This document shows, piece after piece, positions 56,393-60,000 of a stretch of DNA of 60,000 nt. The stretch's first letter is position 1. Each line of letters opens with the position of its first letter. The notes beneath the pieces are model-generated. The model made no database searches and was not told the origin of the DNA. It saw only the letters and a program-made list of their open reading frames with translations. The stretch spans positions 74,721,345 to 74,781,344 of the forward strand of contig NC_087065.1 in assembly GCF_963678635.1 (NCBI RefSeq), written 5' to 3'. Source of the stretch: Symsagittifera roscoffensis. Its lineage: Eukaryota; Xenacoelomorpha; Acoela; Convolutidae. The translations under genes were made by a program, and so were the position numbers.

Positions 56393-57126
56393 CGTGGGCT
56401 AAAAAAATTATTATTTTGAGACTGAAAAGCGGTGGTATGGGGTTGTTCTATAATTTGTTCATAAGTATTTTCATCTTGTGAGTGGTGTGGCATTATATGT
56501 TGGATGGGACTTTGTGATATGGTTGGTCTAAAATTATTATGTGTTATGGCTAAATTTCGAAAATTACGTGGGATTAGGGATAATGGATGGTTATGTGGTA
56601 GGGGTGGTAACTGTGGTGCTGTTGGTGTTGTGTCTGCATTGTTATGTTCTTCGTCGTATGTGTTCTGTCTTGTTGCTATTTTTGTGTTATATTCTTTTAT
56701 TTGTGCGTCTAAAAGAATTTTGTTTATAGATGTAGAAAATATTCCAAAAAATCCTGCAAATAGTATGCGTGCTATACTTGCTTGTCTATTGACTTGTGTG
56801 TGTATAGCACATGTGTTATAGATTCCTTTTAAGAGTGAAAAAAGAAATCCAATAAAGTTAAACATTGCGTATAAAATAGTTAGTTTTTCTAAGATGTAGT
56901 AGGGCCATCCTAGAAAATCAAGAATTTCATTCTTGAGTGTAACAAAGCTAAAAATATTGATAGGTGATATATCTTGGGGACGGTATTTTTCACCGTTTAG
57001 ATATATATAATCTTTAATGTCTTTAAAATATCCGCTATAGTCTTGCGTATAGATGTCTGCAAATCCTGCGGTTTCGGCAAGTTTGCCTAAGTTTTGGTCA
57101 ATTGATTGTCTTTGTATTGTGTCCAT
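56389..57126 (-). CDS. env: Transmembrane and cytoplasmic part of the envelope protein (245-aa frame after an in-frame TGA)
   Basis: The frame is the same as that of the upstream envelope ORF: after its TGA come three sense codons and then the ATG at 57126. The content is what that glycoprotein lacks. There is a short ectodomain stem (residues 1-70) and a membrane segment at about 82-105 (LTILYAMFNFIGFLFSLLKG). A second hydrophobic stretch follows at about 119-137 (RILFAGFFGIFSTSI), then a proline- and histidine-rich tail. So this is most likely the C-terminal part of one envelope gene split by a nonsense codon, or reached by readthrough. It ends TGA at 56389, overlapping the next ATG. As a separate protein it would have no signal peptide. 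Confidence 0.7.
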   Translation of the reverse strand: MDTIQRQSIDQNLGKLAETAGFADIYTQDYSGYFKDIKDYIYLNGEKYRPQDISPINIFSFVTLKNEILDFLGWPYYILEKLTILYAMFNFIGFLFSLLKGIYNTCAIHTQVNRQASIARILFAGFFGIFSTSINKILLDAQIKEYNTKIATRQNTYDEEHNNADTTPTAPQLPPLPHNHPLSLIPRNFRNLAITHNNFRPTISQSPIQHIMPHHSQDENTYEQIIEQPHTTAFQSQNNNFFSPR

Positions 57127-57135
57127 TTGTGTTAA

Positions 57136-59004
57136 TCATTCCTGGAATTGTTGTGTTCTAATGTGATGTTGAATATCTGATTTTGAGTATATTCCTATTG
57201 ATTGTAAGTCTATATTTGGGTTTCGAGCGATAGCGCGAATGCTTTCTGGTGAAAATTTTTTGAGTGATTGCATTAATGTGGGATATGGGGTGAGAAGGTA
57301 ATATTTATCTTCATCAGGGTTTAGTTGTACTACGTTGTGGCTATTTTCTGATCCACATGGAACTGCGGTATCCCAGAAATAGGTTCTTCGTGAAAGTGTG
57401 TCAACGAAATGTACTTTATTCTTATAAAAGATAGGGATTCTTTTATAACATCGTTTATCTTCAAAAACGTATAGTGGTGATACTTTTTTAGTACAAGTAT
57501 AAAACCATAAGATGTTTCCTTCATAGTCTAAAAATATTGATATATTTCCTGATAGTAAATATCCTGCGTAGGGTATTTTTAATACTGCTAGTGCAAGTGA
57601 TTGTAATATTTGTGTTCTTTCTAATTCGCATAGTTGGTGTAATGTTTCTAATTCGGAGAGTGACATTTCTTGAAAAATTCGGCTAATCGTGTAGTCTAGT
57701 TTCATATCTAAGTGAATATCATAGTGGATATTACCAAAATATGTACTATTCATTAGTGATAGTTCTTGTAAACGTGTGCTTTGATCGTTTTGGGGTTTTA
57801 AATGTCCACCAGGTTGACCTGTATTCTTTTGAAAATTAACTGGTATATATGATGTTCCTTCGTTTAGGGGATGACTTGTGGCGTATGGGTCGACTTTTAT
57901 TTTTCCAGTGGTCATGTCGAATCCATTTTCGTATTCAACTAATATTTCAGAGTATTGTGTTTTGTGAAGTGGGTTTCTGTATTTACATGCAAGTTCTGTT
58001 TCTTGATATATTTGAAAACGTGTTAATTTATTTTCTATATTATGAATGTTTCGAAAATTAGAACTTATTTTTCGTAATGGATTTACTTTTTCATATGGTA
58101 TTGATTGTATAAAATATTTTTCGTGAAATTTTATCATACGAGCGTGTATTTTTGCTACTTGAAATGTTGTACATGTGTCTTCGGGGAACCAAACAATTGT
58201 TGCTTGTGTTCTGGTTGTAGGGTCGCAATAACCTTGTTCGTTTTTACAAGGTAATCTAATTCCTTGATAAATCATTGTGTTGTCTGATAAATCTCGTGTG
58301 AGTTGTATTTTTTCGAGTTGTATTTTCCAATCGAAAAACATTATTTCTTGGTATCCTTTATTTTTTGTGTCTGCTTTGCAGTTTGATGGGTCATTTATAC
58401 CAATGTGTGGTATCCAGTGTTTATCGTGCATGTCATAGGTTAATCGTCCGTGTGCGCCGTTGTATGGGTATTTTTCATCTAATTTTATATGTCCTTGATA
58501 TCTTTCAAGTTCTGCTTGATGTACAGAATCTGAAAAAACTTGGAAATATACTAAATTTCTATCTGTGTTTTTATTTTTTGTGATGTTTAGTCGGAGTAAC
58601 TCGTTTTTACAACCTTCGGGATTGAGATGTAAAAGTCGTTCTATATTACTCTGGTAGAATGATTCATGGTCAAGTCGGTTTTTATTTCCGTTTGAGACTT
58701 GTGAACAATGTACTTTCTTTTCAGAAAATGTTGCTGTGAATTTATATCCTATAACTGTAGTTGCTCGGGCTTTTGAATAAAGTGTTGCTATGACATTTGT
58801 AGTTTCTATGGCTTGGGGTTCTGTTTCGCACTGTGATACTTGATTTATTGCATACTTGTGTAGTGTTTTTTGTTCGTTTTCTTCACAATCGTAATGTGTT
58901 ACTAATAAATCTTGGGGTCCTGTGCGGGGAGAAGGGTTTATGTTTTGATTTGAGATTACTAGAAAAAGGAGTTGGAGAAAAATTAATAATTTTAGAATAT
59001 ACAT
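57136..59004 (-). CDS. env: Envelope glycoprotein ectodomain (622 aa), chuvirus/retroelement env type
   Basis: ATG 59004 begins a signal peptide (YILKLLIFLQLLFLVIS). Cysteines at 40, 59, 100 and 132 sit in the layout DC...V-x-x-C...KVHC...C. Sequons lie at N140, N419 and N487. A helical segment around 450-480 leads to GYLLSGN, then Cys pairs with RCYKRIPIFY and the phrase HFVDTLSRRTYFW before PCG. This order is what I know from envelope proteins of invertebrate env-bearing LTR retroelements and chuvirus glycoproteins; the assignment is by pattern, not by search. Membrane fusion and entry is the family role. The frame ends at TGA 57138-57136 with no membrane anchor; the anchor is in the following frame. 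Its start overlaps the preceding ORF by 13 bases. Confidence 0.75.
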   Translation of the reverse strand: MYILKLLIFLQLLFLVISNQNINPSPRTGPQDLLVTHYDCEENEQKTLHKYAINQVSQCETEPQAIETTNVIATLYSKARATTVIGYKFTATFSEKKVHCSQVSNGNKNRLDHESFYQSNIERLLHLNPEGCKNELLRLNITKNKNTDRNLVYFQVFSDSVHQAELERYQGHIKLDEKYPYNGAHGRLTYDMHDKHWIPHIGINDPSNCKADTKNKGYQEIMFFDWKIQLEKIQLTRDLSDNTMIYQGIRLPCKNEQGYCDPTTRTQATIVWFPEDTCTTFQVAKIHARMIKFHEKYFIQSIPYEKVNPLRKISSNFRNIHNIENKLTRFQIYQETELACKYRNPLHKTQYSEILVEYENGFDMTTGKIKVDPYATSHPLNEGTSYIPVNFQKNTGQPGGHLKPQNDQSTRLQELSLMNSTYFGNIHYDIHLDMKLDYTISRIFQEMSLSELETLHQLCELERTQILQSLALAVLKIPYAGYLLSGNISIFLDYEGNILWFYTCTKKVSPLYVFEDKRCYKRIPIFYKNKVHFVDTLSRRTYFWDTAVPCGSENSHNVVQLNPDEDKYYLLTPYPTLMQSLKKFSPESIRAIARNPNIDLQSIGIYSKSDIQHHIRTQQFQE

Positions 59005-59999
59005 GTGTATGATAATCCTGAGTATGGGTTATAAAATGTGATGTAACCAATTGTTTTTTTGGTATATCTGTCGTATTTATATATTACTTCAGTGGTTATA
59101 AATGGTGGTGGTAGTGATTGAGCTGTTATGTTTGGTGGGTTTAATGGGTAGGGATGTTGAGTAATGTTGTTTAATTTAACTGTGATTTCAAACTTTAATT
59201 GTAAACTGTTTTGTTGGAGTATTTGGATATTGTGATCACGGATATCGTCGTGAATGTCTTGTCGGTATTGTAATCTATTAAGTGCCCAGTTGTGGAGGCG
59301 ATTACTTTCTAGATGTTGTCCAAATAATGGTGGAGGGGCTGTAAATGTATTCCAATCTATTCTTAAAGGGATATTTGTTGATGATTGTTCTCGATATCTG
59401 GCGTCGAGATTATTTGGAAAATTTAAGTTAAAAGGTGGTGGTGAAATCTGGCTTATTGATGGTGTTGATGGTAGTGATAATGTTTCTGGTAGTGATGAGG
59501 ATGTTGTTGTATCCGTAGAAATATCTATTGGATCATTGACTAAATTTAATTCACCTTGTGTAAATGAATGTGTTGTCCAATATGGTAGTCGTGATGCCTG
59601 GTTTGGGGGGTTAAAGGGATTTTCACGTATTTGTTCAGATGTTGGTGTTGAACCTAAGTAATCTGATGGTAGGCTTGAGGTGCTACGTTGTGAAAGAAGC
59701 GTAGGGGTTTCTGGTAATATACCAATGGGGTTTTCTGGAGTGTTTTGTGATGGGGATTGAGGTATATCAAAATGAACTCGGGGAGTTAGAAAATTCCTGT
59801 TCCGTCGAGGATGTATAATTTGTCTATTTATTTCGACTGTATTTTGGTTTTGACTAGGATTTCTTATTCTACTTAATTCTTGTGGTAGTGTTGGGTATAA
59901 GTTATATGTTGGTTCGCTTAGAGGTGCTTGTCGTTGAACTGGTTCTAGTGGTTCTGATAAACGAGCGTGTCGTTCTTCAAAAGTGTATGGGTTATCTTG
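58992..59999 (-). CDS. C-terminal 335 residues of an ORF upstream of env (gene continues past the window edge)
   Basis: The frame is open from the window edge to TAA 58994-58992 and contains no Met, so the start lies outside. The sequence is rich in Pro, Ser, Thr, Asn and Gln in its first two thirds (SSSLPETLSLPSTPSISQIS). It then becomes more ordinary (RIDWNTFTAPPPLFGQHLES; LQLKFEITVKLNNITQHPYP) and ends NPYSGLSYTCIF. I see no integrase, RNase H or zinc-knuckle motif. It could be the tail of a gag-pol polyprotein or a separate structural protein. It overlaps the env start by 13 bases, as pol and env often do in retroviruses. Confidence 0.65.
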   Translation of the reverse strand, partial: QDNPYTFEERHARLSEPLEPVQRQAPLSEPTYNLYPTLPQELSRIRNPSQNQNTVEINRQIIHPRRNRNFLTPRVHFDIPQSPSQNTPENPIGILPETPTLLSQRSTSSLPSDYLGSTPTSEQIRENPFNPPNQASRLPYWTTHSFTQGELNLVNDPIDISTDTTTSSSLPETLSLPSTPSISQISPPPFNLNFPNNLDARYREQSSTNIPLRIDWNTFTAPPPLFGQHLESNRLHNWALNRLQYRQDIHDDIRDHNIQILQQNSLQLKFEITVKLNNITQHPYPLNPPNITAQSLPPPFITTEVIYKYDRYTKKTIGYITFYNPYSGLSYTCIF

Positions 60000-60000
60000 A

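Overview
The window is AT-rich animal (metazoan) nuclear DNA. It has GT-AG introns, one intron of about 35 kb, many interspersed repeats, microsatellites and a scaffold gap. No operon-like organisation is seen outside the retroelement at the right end. The species cannot be named from the sequence; an invertebrate is an inference from the style of introns and repeats.

Region 1 (1-43050, minus strand) is one split gene for a class A (rhodopsin-like) G-protein-coupled receptor. Six coding exons were found by hand: 42916-43050, 41353-41526, 40394-40491, 36154-36263, 816-1026 and 1-341 (running off the left edge). All five introns have GT and AG ends, and the reading phase agrees at every junction (0, 0, 2, 1, 2). 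Together the exons cover the N-terminus through TM7 and helix 8. Almost the whole left half of the window is intron 4 (1027-36153).

Region 2 is the content of that intron. It holds an intact ORF for a membrane-anchored coiled-coil protein (18349-18960, plus strand) and a broken relative (2967-3684). It also holds a solo LTR (28172-28564) and several families of non-autonomous elements: a palindrome-rich family with GGTTGAC-type ends, a hAT-like family with G tracts, a Helentron-like family with a 3' hairpin, a family with GGCGACAATTCGTAACAG repeats, and a fold-back element. There are tRNA-like A/B-box sequences, a triplicated block (5292-13262), a degenerate tandem array (13270-15700) and a near-identical 1.62 kb tandem duplication (22893-26136).

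Region 3 (43051-52582) lies upstream of the receptor and has no gene I can support. It contains inverted-repeat elements, an (AT)n tract, and a 200-N gap whose two flanks are the same 42 bases.

Region 4 (52583-60000, minus strand) is the 3' part of an env-bearing LTR retroelement. In sense order it has an ORF entering from the right edge, an envelope glycoprotein ORF, an in-frame TGA followed by the transmembrane part of the envelope, a 602-residue ORF overlapping it by ATGA, a decayed ORF next to the LTR, and the 3' LTR. That LTR is related to the solo LTR inside the receptor intron, so the family has been active here more than once. The 602-residue ORF downstream of env matches nothing I recognise. 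It is the best candidate for something undescribed in this window.
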